Assembly (NCBI RefSeq): GCF_030506285.1
Contig: NZ_CP119422.1
Location: 2,480,001 to 2,544,000 of the forward strand
Direction: 5' to 3'
Source of the DNA: Catalinimonas niigatensis
GTDB taxonomy: Bacteria; Bacteroidota; Bacteroidia; Cytophagales; Cyclobacteriaceae
DNA length: 64,000 nucleotides
This document shows positions 8,844 through 17,262 of this stretch, piece by piece (position 1 is the stretch's first letter; the number at the start of each line of letters is the position of its first letter). The notes beneath the pieces were generated by a model. It saw only the letters and a list, made by a program, of their open reading frames with translations. It did no database searches and was not told the DNA's origin. The translations under genes and the position numbers were made by a program.

Positions 8844-8932
8844 GTGTTATGGTGTTATGGTGCGATGGTGTTATAATTCAGGAATGGTGATAGTTTACAA
8901 CCATAACACTATAACACCCAGAACCATAACAC
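8844..8932. repeat. octamer inverted-repeat site 1 (GTGTTATG family)
   Basis: Left arm 8844-8874 carries about three GTGTTATG-type units. Right arm 8899-8932 carries the reverse complement (CCATAACAC, ATAACACC, CCATAACAC). The spacer is 24 bases. It sits in the der-era spacer, where a folded transcript could affect expression of der. The same units recur near 14512, 15157, 15807, 63164 and 63287. Confidence 0.7.
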
Positions 8933-8940
8933 TAGGTTAA

Positions 8941-9825
8941 TTATTGATAGCCAAAATTATGAAGTTTCAGCTGCTTTCTACGCCAATCGGGAGAAACTTT
9001 CACAAACTGTTCCAGATAAACCTGCTTGTCAAAGAATTTTTCCAAATCAGCCCGGGCTTCTATGCCTACTTTTTTGATGGCTTCCCCACCTTTACCAATC
9101 AGGATACCCCTTTGGCTTTTACGCTCTACAAAGATCTCAGAACGCATACGAATAATACTTTCGTCTTCTTTAAACTCCGTAATCACCACTTCGCAGCTGT
9201 AAGGAATTTCTTTTTTGTAATTGGTAAAGATTTTCTCCCGAATGATCTCGGCTGCAAAGAAACGTTCCGGCTTGTCGGTAAGTTCATCTTTGGGAAAATA
9301 GGGTGGATGCTCAGGAAGACGGCGTAAAATTGCATCAAAAACCTCAGTAATATTCAAGCCTTCCAATGCAGAAATCAGGATAGATTCTTCCGGTTCCAGG
9401 ATTTCCTGCCAGTAGGCCATTTTATCTTCTGCTTGTGAGCCTTTGGCAAGATCAATCTTGTTCATGACCAGAATTACGGGCACATCAGATTCTTTCAGTC
9501 TTTTGATATGATCTTCCTCCTGGTATTTTTCGTACAGGTCAGTCACAAACAGGATGACATCCGCATCTTCCAGAGCTACATTGACAAAGCGCATCATGGA
9601 TTGGTGCAACTCATATTCCGGCTTCAGGATACCCGGTGTATCAGAATACACTACCTGAAAATCCTCTCCGTTGAGAATGCCCATGATCCGGTGGCGGGTC
9701 GTCTGTGCTTTGGAAGTAATGATAGAGAGCCTTTCTCCCACCAATTGGTTCATCAGTGTTGACTTGCCCACATTGGGTTTGCCTACAATACTTGCAAATC
9801 CGGCTTGATGTCGTTTGGCTTCCAT
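8941..9825 (-). CDS. era: GTPase Era, 16S rRNA-binding
   Basis: 294 residues from the ATG at 9825 (MEAKRHQAG); an in-frame ATG at 9843 would add six residues. G1 motif G-K-P-N-V-G-K-S-T at about 15-23, G3 D-T-P-G near 68, G4 N-K-I-D near 125. The C-terminal KH domain shows G-I-L-I-G-K-G-G-E-A-I-K-K-V-G near 245. Era binds the 3' end of 16S rRNA during 30S maturation. Same strand as der, immediately downstream; the two ribosome GTPases probably form an operon. Confidence 0.97.
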   Translation of the reverse strand: MEAKRHQAGFASIVGKPNVGKSTLMNQLVGERLSIITSKAQTTRHRIMGILNGEDFQVVYSDTPGILKPEYELHQSMMRFVNVALEDADVILFVTDLYEKYQEEDHIKRLKESDVPVILVMNKIDLAKGSQAEDKMAYWQEILEPEESILISALEGLNITEVFDAILRRLPEHPPYFPKDELTDKPERFFAAEIIREKIFTNYKKEIPYSCEVVITEFKEDESIIRMRSEIFVERKSQRGILIGKGGEAIKKVGIEARADLEKFFDKQVYLEQFVKVSPDWRRKQLKLHNFGYQ

Positions 9826-9848
9826 GTAGAATTTTTTTTGCAAAGATA

Positions 9849-9879
9849 TTTGATTAAAAAATAAAAAGCCCTACGTTTG
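9849..9879 (+). promoter_or_regulatory. Bacteroidota-type promoter of the initiator tRNA
   Basis: TTTG (9849-9852), 19-base spacer, TACGTTTG (9872-9879), matching the -33 TTTG / -7 TAnnTTTG consensus of the phylum. The tRNA begins 36 bases after the -7 box. Confidence 0.7.
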
Positions 9880-9915
9880 TATCCTCTTAAGCAAAAAAGA
9901 CGCTTAATTGTACAT

Positions 9916-9988
<73 letters not shown>

Positions 9989-9994
9989 CATAGT

Positions 9995-10037
9995 AACCTC
10001 ATAACAATCTGTATTTCAGAAAGTTATGAGGTTTTTT
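9995..10037 (+). terminator. rho-independent terminator after tRNA-fMet
   Basis: AACCTCATAAC (9995-10005) pairs perfectly with GTTATGAGGTT (10023-10033), followed by a T run to 10037. It lies seven bases after the tRNA. Confidence 0.85.
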
Positions 10038-10280
10038 CTTTTCTAGGGGACACTAAAGTATAATAAACCGTAAAATTGATTTTGAATTTTAGTAACCAAA
10101 AAAACGATCCTCCCCCTCATGAGGCAATCGTTCCGAGAAAAAAGAAACTCTTCTCCGATTGAGGAAACCGAATTCTGTAGAAATTAAGCCCCCCTTGCCC
10201 TTTAAAAAATACTAAGATTATCATGATGGCTGATAATTTTCTCTGTAGTATATTCAGATCACATTAACCTACTATTTCTT

Positions 10281-10709
10281 ATGAAGCTTTTATATGTGAT
10301 CTTTTTCTTCATCCCGTTCGCAGTATTTTAACAGGAATCAAAAGAACCTTTTAAGGAGGCTAATGCTATCCTTGTTAAAACAGACCTTCCGGCAGAAGAA
10401 GCTTATCTTATGGCAGGACAAACAATCATAAAGGCCGGATATGGAATTGAATATTCAGATAGGGATTTTTTTAGTATCAATTCCGAACCCAAACGGTACA
10501 GTTATGGTCAACTAGAGTTAAATATATCTGTATCTGGAAATGACAATGCAGTAGTTAGAATCATAGGAACGTATAAAACGGAAATGAATGAGTTTAATAA
10601 TAATATAGGGTTTAGAGGAATGAAGGGTTTAGCAGAAAGAGATGCATGGGATGAAATGCATAGCGTAGCCGAAAAAATAAAAGGAGAATTAGTGTATACC
10701 ATAATTTAA
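10281..10709 (+). pseudogene. secreted hypothetical protein interrupted by an in-frame TAA
   Basis: Reading from the ATG at 10281 gives a signal-peptide start (MKLLYVIFFFIPFAVF), then TAA at 10329-10331. The same frame continues without further stops as Q-E-S-K-E-P-F-K-E-A-N to the end at 10709. The mature part has about 126 codons, with L-P-A-E-E-A-Y-L-M-A-G-Q-T and V-A-E-K-I-K-G-E-L near the end. The stop sits just where signal peptidase would cut (x-F-*-Q-E). A Q (CAA) or S (TCA) codon is one substitution away. An internal ATG at 10410 could start a 99-residue cytoplasmic product, but this would lack the signal. No family is recognised. Recent nonsense mutation is the simplest view. Confidence 0.6.
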
Positions 10710-10893
10710 CATATACTCACATGCATAAATTTTCCTTATCTCTTTTTTAGGATTCTAATAACGCTTTAGTCTCAGCAGATTGTTAGTTCACTTACTCCCT
10801 CTATTACCTAATTCCCATTGGTTCTACATCATGTACCTGATTTGGGTCTGAAGTAGAGTCAAACATTTAGGCAATCAGTTTTCTTTATAAGAT

Positions 10894-11562
10894 ATGCCTG
10901 AAAAAGATGCTTTTGATATTGAGCGCGCCATGGTCCTGCTGAGAGAGGAAGTGAAAGATCTTCCGAAAGCAGCTCTTTTTGATCTTTATGATCAGGGTTA
11001 TACTTCTCTTTTTGAGCAGTTGATAGCCTGCATGATTTCCGTGCGTACTTACGACGAGGTAACGGTACCCACTTCTCTACGGCTCTTCCAAAAAGCACGG
11101 ACGCCTGAAGAAATGCTACTTCTTTCTGTAGAAGAAATTGATACTGCCATACAGGATAGTACCTTCCATGAAGGCAAGGCCCGGCAAATCCGTGCAATTG
11201 CAGAGACAATAGTAAAAGAACATGGTGGCCAACTGCCTTGTGACTTTGATACTTTACTTTCTTTCAAGGGAATAGGCCCTAAATGCGCCAACCTGGCCCT
11301 GGGCATTGCCTGTCAACAAATGCGCATAGGTGTGGATATCCATGTGCACCGGGTGACTAACCGCTGGGGCTATGTGCAGGCTAGAACTCCGGAAAAGACC
11401 ATGCTGATGCTGGAGGAAAAACTTCCCGAACAATATCGGGTAGAAATTAATCGCCTGCTGGTTCCTTTTGGAAAGCATATCTGTAAAGGTTTATCTCCGC
11501 TCTGTTCTCAATGTACGCTGCTTTTTATGTGCCAACAAGTGGGCGTCACCCATCATCGCTGA
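10894..11562 (+). CDS. nth: endonuclease III-type DNA glycosylase/AP lyase
   Basis: 222 residues. The helix-hairpin-helix is F-K-G-I-G-P-K-C-A-N with catalytic Lys130, followed by G-V-D-I-H-V-H-R-V-T-N-R with catalytic Asp148. The 4Fe-4S loop is intact: Cys197-x6-Cys204-x2-Cys207-x5-Cys213. This is a full bifunctional base-excision enzyme for oxidised pyrimidines. Pro129-Lys130-Cys131 replaces the more common R-K-T of E. coli Nth, and the sequence is rather divergent, so a second Nth paralogue in the genome is possible. It stands alone between the nonsense-interrupted gene and the TonB receptor. Confidence 0.88.
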   Translation: MPEKDAFDIERAMVLLREEVKDLPKAALFDLYDQGYTSLFEQLIACMISVRTYDEVTVPTSLRLFQKARTPEEMLLLSVEEIDTAIQDSTFHEGKARQIRAIAETIVKEHGGQLPCDFDTLLSFKGIGPKCANLALGIACQQMRIGVDIHVHRVTNRWGYVQARTPEKTMLMLEEKLPEQYRVEINRLLVPFGKHICKGLSPLCSQCTLLFMCQQVGVTHHR

Positions 11563-11644
11563 TTTTCTTTTTTTTTTGAGTATATTTTTAGATTAGTCTA
11601 AATTTTTATTTAGCTTAGTAGATGTATATTTTTAAATATAGCTC

Positions 11645-13927
11645 ATGAAAAACTTTTTACTATCCATAATTAGCATTTGTTGCTTGAATATTCAGGGTTT
11701 TGCCCAGGAAAAAGCCAGTATATTTGGGAGCGTAAACACCGATAAGGCAGCAGTACCAGGAGTGACTGTGCAGATTGTTGGAACACAGCAGGGAACTGTG
11801 ACGGATGAGCAGGGAAAATACCGTCTCAATAAAGTGCCTTCAGGAAAACTTAGTTTACGCTTTCAGTCTGTTGGTTTCAGGACACTGGAAAAAACAGTGG
11901 AGATCACAGCAGAAACAGCTACGGAACTCAATATCACTTTATCCGAAGATTTGCTGAGCCTCAATGAAGTGGTTGTCAGTGGAACCAGGACTGCCCGCAG
12001 TCGCTCGGACTTACCAGTGGCCGTTGACCTCATCAGCAGTAAAACTTTTGAGATCACCCAATCCTTATGCCTGGCCGAAGGGCTTAATTTCCAGCCTGGC
12101 TTACGTACCGAAACCGACTGCCAGACCTGTAATTACACCCAGGTACGCATGAATGGTATGGGAGGAGCTTATACACAGATACTGATAAACAGCCGTCCTA
12201 TTTTTAGTGCTTTGACAGGCCTGTATGGGCTGGAGCAGATTCCTGCCAATATGATCAAACAGGTAGAAATTGTACGTGGAGGAGGTTCAGCACTCTATGG
12301 CTCTAGTGCGATTGCCGGGACTATTAACGTCATTACCCAGGACCCGCAGGAAAACGGATTCGGCATTAGCCTGAATCAGGCCAGAATAGATGGACAAAGC
12401 AATGATCAGGTGATCAATGTGAATGGTTCTATCATCAATGAGGATAAAACAGCCGGAGTTACACTTTTTGCATCTCGCCGGAGACGGCAGGCCTATGATG
12501 CCAATGGAGATGGTTTTTCGGAGATTCCTTTCATCACCAATCAATCCTTTGGCTTGCAAACTTTCATTAAACCCAATGAAAAAAGCCACCTGGGATTAGC
12601 ACTGAACAGCATACAGGAAGGTCGGGAGGGTGGTGATCAACTGGATTTACCTCCTCATAAAAGATTGCAGAGCGAGTCAAGAAATACCAATATCATTTCG
12701 GGTAATATAGATTTTACGAGAGCGTTGGACAACATCAACAGTTCACTGTCCATCTACAGTGGTGTGCAGCGTACCGACCGGACGCATTATACAGGTTTCT
12801 TGGATTCTGACGGTTATGGTACTACTGACAACACCACATTTCAGAGCGGTTTTCAGTACAACTTCAAGCCTGCCCGCTTTCCGGGTGTCAGCCAGGAATT
12901 TACCGTAGGTGCTGAATTTCAGTACGACGATGTCCTGGACGAAATTGCTGCCTACAACTATCTGATTGATCAAACGACCCGGCAGTGGGGTATCTTTCTG
13001 CAAAGTGAATGGCAGCTTATTCCTGCGTTTACTGTATTGGCTGGCGCAAGACTCAATCGCCATAACCTGATGGAAAACTGGGTACTTACTCCTCGTCTCA
13101 GTTTGATGTATGAACCGTTGCCTGATTTGAAGTTCAGAACTTCTTATGCCAATGGCTTCCGGGCTCCCCAGGCTTTTGACGCCGATATGCACATTGCCTT
13201 TGCTGGTGGGGGCATTGCCCTGATCAATATTGATCCGGACTTACAGCCCGAGTATTCTGACAGCTTCAGCGCATCGGCAGATTTTGACAACCCACAGGAG
13301 CATTATATCTATGGATTCACGCTTTCTGCTTTTCACACCCGCCTGTACGATACCTTTATCCTGGAAGAAACGAACAGCGATGCCGAAGGAAATACCATTT
13401 TGCAAAAGCTAAACGGGGGCAATTCCACAGTACAGGGAATTACTCTGGAAGGAAGGATGAGCTTGGACGAAAAGATAGAACTGGATATGGGAATGACATT
13501 CCAGCAGAGTTTGTACGACGAAGCCGTAGCCTGGTCAACCGAAGTGGAAAGTAGCAGAACGTATTTGCGGACTCCTAACCAATATGGTTACTATACCCTG
13601 GCCATCATGCCTGCTAAGGCAGTAACATTTTCATTGTCCGGTGTGTATACCGGGCCTATGCTTGTGCCTCATTTTGGCGGTGCACCCGGTGTGGATGGAG
13701 ATCGCCTGCATACTTCACAGAAGTTTCTGGAGACCAATCTCAAGCTGGCTTATCAGTTTACTTTAAAAGACTTACAACAGGACATACAGCTCTTTGGGGG
13801 TGTGCAAAATCTTTTCAACGAATATCAATCCGATTTTGACATCGGCCCAGACCGGGATTCTAATTACGTATACGGTCCTGCCCGCCCCCGAACAATCTAT
13901 GCAGGTATTAAGTTTGGCAGGTTTTAA
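11645..13927 (+). CDS. TonB-dependent outer-membrane receptor
   Basis: 760 residues. Signal peptide MKNFLLSIISICCLNIQGFAQ. Residues about 25-105 are a carboxypeptidase-regulatory-like domain (G-V-T-V-Q-I-V-G-T-Q-Q-G-T-V-T-D-E-Q-G-K-Y). The plug follows (about 115-235), with L-N-E-V-V-V-S-G-T-R, V-R-M-N-G-M-G-G-A-Y-T-Q-I-L-I-N-S and V-E-I-V-R-G-G-G-S-A-L-Y-G-S-S-A-I-A-G-T-I-N. A beta barrel ends in the aromatic residue F. The plug has a close Cys pair (D-C-Q-T-C-N-Y). This subgroup resembles colicin I/BtuB-like receptors for iron complexes, haem or cobalamin. There is no SusD partner, so polysaccharide uptake is less likely. Confidence 0.9.
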   Translation: MKNFLLSIISICCLNIQGFAQEKASIFGSVNTDKAAVPGVTVQIVGTQQGTVTDEQGKYRLNKVPSGKLSLRFQSVGFRTLEKTVEITAETATELNITLSEDLLSLNEVVVSGTRTARSRSDLPVAVDLISSKTFEITQSLCLAEGLNFQPGLRTETDCQTCNYTQVRMNGMGGAYTQILINSRPIFSALTGLYGLEQIPANMIKQVEIVRGGGSALYGSSAIAGTINVITQDPQENGFGISLNQARIDGQSNDQVINVNGSIINEDKTAGVTLFASRRRRQAYDANGDGFSEIPFITNQSFGLQTFIKPNEKSHLGLALNSIQEGREGGDQLDLPPHKRLQSESRNTNIISGNIDFTRALDNINSSLSIYSGVQRTDRTHYTGFLDSDGYGTTDNTTFQSGFQYNFKPARFPGVSQEFTVGAEFQYDDVLDEIAAYNYLIDQTTRQWGIFLQSEWQLIPAFTVLAGARLNRHNLMENWVLTPRLSLMYEPLPDLKFRTSYANGFRAPQAFDADMHIAFAGGGIALINIDPDLQPEYSDSFSASADFDNPQEHYIYGFTLSAFHTRLYDTFILEETNSDAEGNTILQKLNGGNSTVQGITLEGRMSLDEKIELDMGMTFQQSLYDEAVAWSTEVESSRTYLRTPNQYGYYTLAIMPAKAVTFSLSGVYTGPMLVPHFGGAPGVDGDRLHTSQKFLETNLKLAYQFTLKDLQQDIQLFGGVQNLFNEYQSDFDIGPDRDSNYVYGPARPRTIYAGIKFGRF

Positions 13928-14091
13928 TCCAGATAATAAGTTGGTTTAGTTTTTTTTTATAAACCCAAATTACACCTGTATGCTGGCTCGGGAATATTTA
14001 CACAAACAGCAGTCAGGGGCTCAGAAATTTTATTTTGTTGAAACAGACTCAGTATTTACTCTTTAGTGATAAAACATCAAAAGGCTTCTTA

Positions 14092-14469
14092 TTAGCTCAT
14101 GATAAACTCCTGAAAACGTTGCTTCAGAGCCTTATACTGCATGGAAAATTCTTCCATTTCCCCTTTCACAGTATGATGTTCTTCATCTGTAATCACGTGG
14201 TCCTTGGTACGATTAGCCAACTCCAGTTTGCGGTACAGGCGGGCTTCATGGGTGTATACTTTATGGCGGAAGTCATCTATGGTAGATAAAATCTGTAGCC
14301 ACTGCGTTTTGAAGTAATGAGCATCGTCTTTCAACTCCTGATTTTGTAGCTGCGATGTTTTCTTAGCCAACTGATGCTGAAAGTATTTGATTTCATCCTG
14401 ATACAAATCAAATTCGTTGAGCCAGTGGCGATGTTCGTTGTGAAGGGTCAATAAATTTTTGTAAGCCAT
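14092..14469 (-). CDS. coiled-coil hypothetical protein, 125 aa
   Basis: A soluble, highly charged and almost wholly helical sequence rich in H, Q, E and K (start MAYKNLLTLHNEHRHWLNEF), with heptad-like spacing through residues 20-115. No catalytic motif or signal is visible. Short helical proteins of this kind are common in Cytophagales, with unknown roles. Transcribed leftward; the UDG-like gene is upstream on the same strand, with an octamer inverted-repeat site in between. Confidence 0.65.
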   Translation of the reverse strand: MAYKNLLTLHNEHRHWLNEFDLYQDEIKYFQHQLAKKTSQLQNQELKDDAHYFKTQWLQILSTIDDFRHKVYTHEARLYRKLELANRTKDHVITDEEHHTVKGEMEEFSMQYKALKQRFQEFIMS

Positions 14470-14511
14470 AAGGATTAGGTTTTGATTAAAATTAATAAAA
14501 TCCGCTTACAA

Positions 14512-14582
14512 GTGTTAGAGTGTTACCGTGTTATGGTTGTCCTGATAAATATATTTAACCCTAACACCCAGGACCCTAACAC
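14512..14582. repeat. octamer inverted-repeat site 2
   Basis: Left arm 14512-14538 has the degenerate units GTGTTAGA, GTGTTACC, GTGTTATG. Right arm 14557-14582 has AACCCTAACACCC and CCCTAACAC. The spacer is 18 bases. The right arm ends on the first base of the stop codon of the upstream gene (14582-14584 on the minus strand), so the inverted repeat lies directly behind that gene and could act as its transcript end. Confidence 0.65.
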
Positions 14583-15139
14583 TATATCGGTGAGGGCAAA
14601 AGTTGGCGTTCTCTGAGTAAAGGTTTCAACTTACGCCTGAAGTTGATTTGCTGGCCTGAGTTGGGAAACTCTATGATTTCATTATGAATGATTTGAAAAC
14701 CGCTGGCTTTCAAAGTTTCTCCAATGGCGCGATAAACTACTGCTGATATGATAACAATGGGCGTATTCGGACGAGCCAATCCTAATATTTCTTTCATCAA
14801 AGCCGGCAGATTTTCGCGGTAAATGTGGGTTCTGGCAGCTGATGATTTACCTGGCAACGGCTCATCCACAGCGCCTATCAAATAGTAACCTTCTTCCTGC
14901 AGGCGCTCCAGAAAATATGTTTTCTCTCTTCGGATAGCTTTCACTGTTTCAAAAGCTTCTACCTCTTCGGGAAATAATACTTTGATGATTTCCATAAACA
15001 GGCTATCGCCTCGGCGGACATGCTCATAGTAAAAGTAGCGGTTTCTTTCCTCAGCCGGAGGTGCTTCTGTGATGAAAAGAACTTTTATATTGGCAGGACG
15101 ATATTTTTCTCTGGCTTGTTGAAAGGAGTTGATAGGCAT
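14582..15139 (-). CDS. uracil-DNA-glycosylase-superfamily-like hypothetical protein
   Basis: 185 residues. The start of the core (I-K-V-L-F-I-T-E-A-P-P-A, about residues 18-29) and its later strand P-I-V-I-I-S-A-V-V-Y-R-A-I near 126 look like a Rossmann-type fold resembling UDG-like proteins, where the first strand-loop holds the base-binding residues. The canonical G-x-x-P-G and H-P-S motifs are not evident, so catalysis as a glycosylase is doubtful. It lies next to the octamer arrays at both ends and is divergent from the four-helix-bundle gene. Family call tentative. Confidence 0.4.
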   Translation of the reverse strand: MPINSFQQAREKYRPANIKVLFITEAPPAEERNRYFYYEHVRRGDSLFMEIIKVLFPEEVEAFETVKAIRREKTYFLERLQEEGYYLIGAVDEPLPGKSSAARTHIYRENLPALMKEILGLARPNTPIVIISAVVYRAIGETLKASGFQIIHNEIIEFPNSGQQINFRRKLKPLLRERQLLPSPI

Positions 15140-15156
15140 AGAGTTTATTGTGCTTA

Positions 15157-15254
15157 GTGTTATGGTGTTATGGTGTTATGGTGTTATGGTGTTATGGTGT
15201 TATGGTGTTATGGTGTTATGGTGTTATGGTGTTATGGTGTTATGGTGTTATGGT
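15157..15254. repeat. tandem octamer array (GTGTTATG)x12, left arm of the S23 cassette
   Basis: Twelve uninterrupted copies of the 8-bp unit GTGTTATG. Its inverted partner is at 15807-15826, and the four-helix-bundle gene lies between. A perfect 8-bp tandem is prone to slippage, so copy number may vary between isolates. It also fills the promoter region between the divergent genes at 15139 and 15305. Confidence 0.95.
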
Positions 15255-15304
15255 TTGAGAACGAGGCTTAGTGATTTCAGGTTGACGTAAAAACATGGAT
15301 AAAG

Positions 15305-15769
15305 ATGGCTAAAGTAGAACAGTTTGAAGATTTAAGATGCTGGCAGATGTCGCGTACACTGGTCAAGCTGGTTTATCAGTCCAGTTTATCCGGCGAACTT
15401 AGTAAAGATTTCAGTAGTAAAGACCAACTTAGGCGGGCTTCTTTATCCGTAATGAACAATATTGCTGAAGGTTTTGCCCGTTATTCCAAACAAGAATTCA
15501 TCCTGTTTCTCAACTACGCACAAAGCTCTGCTGCTGAGGTTAAAAGCATGCTGTATGTGTGTGAAGATCTGAATTATATACCTACAGAGAAGCTAAAAGA
15601 ATTGCACCAACTAAATGATCAGCTTAGGAAAGCTATTTTAGCATTGATCAAATATTTAGCGAGCTCTCAGAAAAGTTACACAGGGGTCAGCGGTTCCAGA
15701 GTAAGAGAACCCAGAGAAATTTATCGTACTTACTCAGACTCTTACCAAATTTCCGATGAGCACCTGTAA
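15305..15769 (+). CDS. four-helix-bundle protein of the 23S rRNA-intervening-sequence (S23/IVP) family
   Basis: 154 residues. The family pattern is clear: F-E-D-L-R-C-W-Q-M-S-R at 7-17, Q-L-R-R-A-S-L-S-V-M-N-N-I-A-E-G-F at 41-57, F-L-N-Y-A-Q-S-S-A-A-E-V at 68-79, ending in a basic helix. Family members are known from ORFs in intervening sequences of 23S rRNA and as the accessory protein (Avd) of diversity-generating retroelements; they form pentameric, basic, nucleic-acid-binding barrels. No rRNA and no reverse transcriptase are nearby. The gene starts 50 bases after one arm of an octamer repeat and ends 37 bases before the inverted arm, which resembles the stem-flanked arrangement of rRNA intervening sequences. 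Confidence 0.88.
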   Translation: MAKVEQFEDLRCWQMSRTLVKLVYQSSLSGELSKDFSSKDQLRRASLSVMNNIAEGFARYSKQEFILFLNYAQSSAAEVKSMLYVCEDLNYIPTEKLKELHQLNDQLRKAILALIKYLASSQKSYTGVSGSRVREPREIYRTYSDSYQISDEHL

Positions 15770-15806
15770 CCTAAAAACTTTAATATCACTCCATGACGGT
15801 CAATAA

Positions 15807-15826
15807 CTATAACACCATAACACCAT
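15807..15826. repeat. right arm of the S23 cassette (inverted octamers)
   Basis: CTATAACACCATAACACCAT is about two and a half octamers in reverse orientation to the array at 15157-15254. With that array it would form a stem whose loop carries the four-helix-bundle gene. Confidence 0.75.
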
Positions 15827-15865
15827 CTTCCGAACCTTTTTTTTCCACATCCGGTATTAGATAAT

Positions 15866-17065
15866 ATGAAACGCGTAGTAATAGGAATGTCAGGCGGTGT
15901 TGACTCCAGTGTCGCCGCCTATTTATTAAAAGAAAAAGGCTATGAAGTCATCGGTCTGTTCATGAAAAACTGGCACGACGATAGTGTGGTTATCAGCCGT
16001 GAATGTCCCTGGCTGGAAGACAGCAACGACGCCTTGATCGTAGCTCAGAAATTGGATATTCCTTTCCAGACCATTGATCTGAGCAAAGCGTATAAGGAGC
16101 GGATTGTAGATTATATGTTCAATGAATATGCACGAGGCCGTACACCCAATCCTGATGTGTTATGCAATCGGGAAATAAAATTTGATATTTTCCTGAAAAC
16201 CGCCCTCAAGCTGGGTGCAGATTATGTAGCTACCGGCCATTATTGCCGTAAAGCTGAAACTCAGAATGCTGATGGCAGCATGACTTACCATCTGCTGGCC
16301 GGAAAAGATCGTAATAAAGACCAGAGTTATTTTCTCTGCCAACTGAACCAGGAACAATTGAGCCGGGCACTTTTCCCTATCGGAGAATTACAAAAATCAG
16401 AAGTACGGCAGATTGCCCGGGAGCAGGATTTGATTACCGCTGACAAAAAAGACTCTCAGGGACTTTGTTTTGTTGGTAAGGTAAGGCTTCCTGAATTTTT
16501 ACAGCAAAAGCTTCAGCCCAAACCGGGTAAGATCATAGAATTGGCAACAGATGCTCCCGTGTATGAGAAATCTTGGGTAATGGAAGGAGTTGTAGATACA
16601 GAGCCAACGAATCTTCAGGAAATGAGTGCTGCTTATGCTTATACCCCAGCGATGGGCAAAGAAGTAGGCACACACCCTGGAGCACATTACTTTACCATTG
16701 GACAACGCAAAGGGCTGAACGTAGGAGGCACACCCAAGCCTTTGTTTGTGATTGCTACTGATACTGAAGAGAATATTGTCTATACCGGACAGGGAGTTGA
16801 CCATCCCGGATTGTACCGTGCTGCTTTGTTTATAGATCAGTCAGAAGTACACTGGTTAAGGGAAGATCTAAAACTGGCAGCAGGCGAATCCGCTTCATTT
16901 CAGGTACGTATCCGTTATCGACAGCCATTGGAGCAAGCTACACTTTTCCAGGAAAAAGAGGGCTTGTACATTGTCTTTGATCGTCCGCAAAAAAGTATCG
17001 CCAAAGGACAGTTTGCAGCTTGGTACCAGGAAGAAGAACTCTTCGGGTCGGGGGTGATTGCTTAA
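15866..17065 (+). CDS. mnmA: tRNA-specific 2-thiouridylase MnmA
   Basis: 399 residues. The ATP pyrophosphatase loop S-G-G-V-D-S-S is at 9-15. The two catalytic cysteines are in [11 protein letters not shown] (about residue 101) and S-Q-G-L-C-F-V-G-K (about residue 206). [13 protein letters not shown] is the typical central motif. MnmA puts the 2-thio group on U34 of tRNAs for Lys, Glu and Gln. Residues about 240-262 form an insert ([12 protein letters not shown]) relative to shorter homologues. Stands alone as a single-gene unit. Confidence 0.96.
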   Translation: MKRVVIGMSGGVDSSVAAYLLKEKGYEVIGLFMKNWHDDSVVISRECPWLEDSNDALIVAQKLDIPFQTIDLSKAYKERIVDYMFNEYARGRTPNPDVLCNREIKFDIFLKTALKLGADYVATGHYCRKAETQNADGSMTYHLLAGKDRNKDQSYFLCQLNQEQLSRALFPIGELQKSEVRQIAREQDLITADKKDSQGLCFVGKVRLPEFLQQKLQPKPGKIIELATDAPVYEKSWVMEGVVDTEPTNLQEMSAAYAYTPAMGKEVGTHPGAHYFTIGQRKGLNVGGTPKPLFVIATDTEENIVYTGQGVDHPGLYRAALFIDQSEVHWLREDLKLAAGESASFQVRIRYRQPLEQATLFQEKEGLYIVFDRPQKSIAKGQFAAWYQEEELFGSGVIA

Positions 17066-17262
17066 TCCCCGTCCTGAAATTCTAAACCTGTCCCTATCTC
17101 CCTTTATTATAAAAATTCATTTTTTCACTTCTCAACTTTCTATTTGATCGTAAAATAGTACATTTCATTTATTACTTATTTCTTTTCCGATAACAAATTC
17201 CGCAAATCCTTGATTATATTGTATGAAGCGGCTTGATATTCTCAAAAGATTCGCGTATCTAA

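Noticed and set aside
15157-15254. CRISPR-like repeat array
   Set aside because: The period is 8 bases with no spacers, no cas genes and no leader. It is a simple tandem repeat.
15305-15769. Diversity-generating retroelement
   Set aside because: The S23 family includes Avd, but no reverse transcriptase, template repeat or variable repeat is present in the surrounding sequence.
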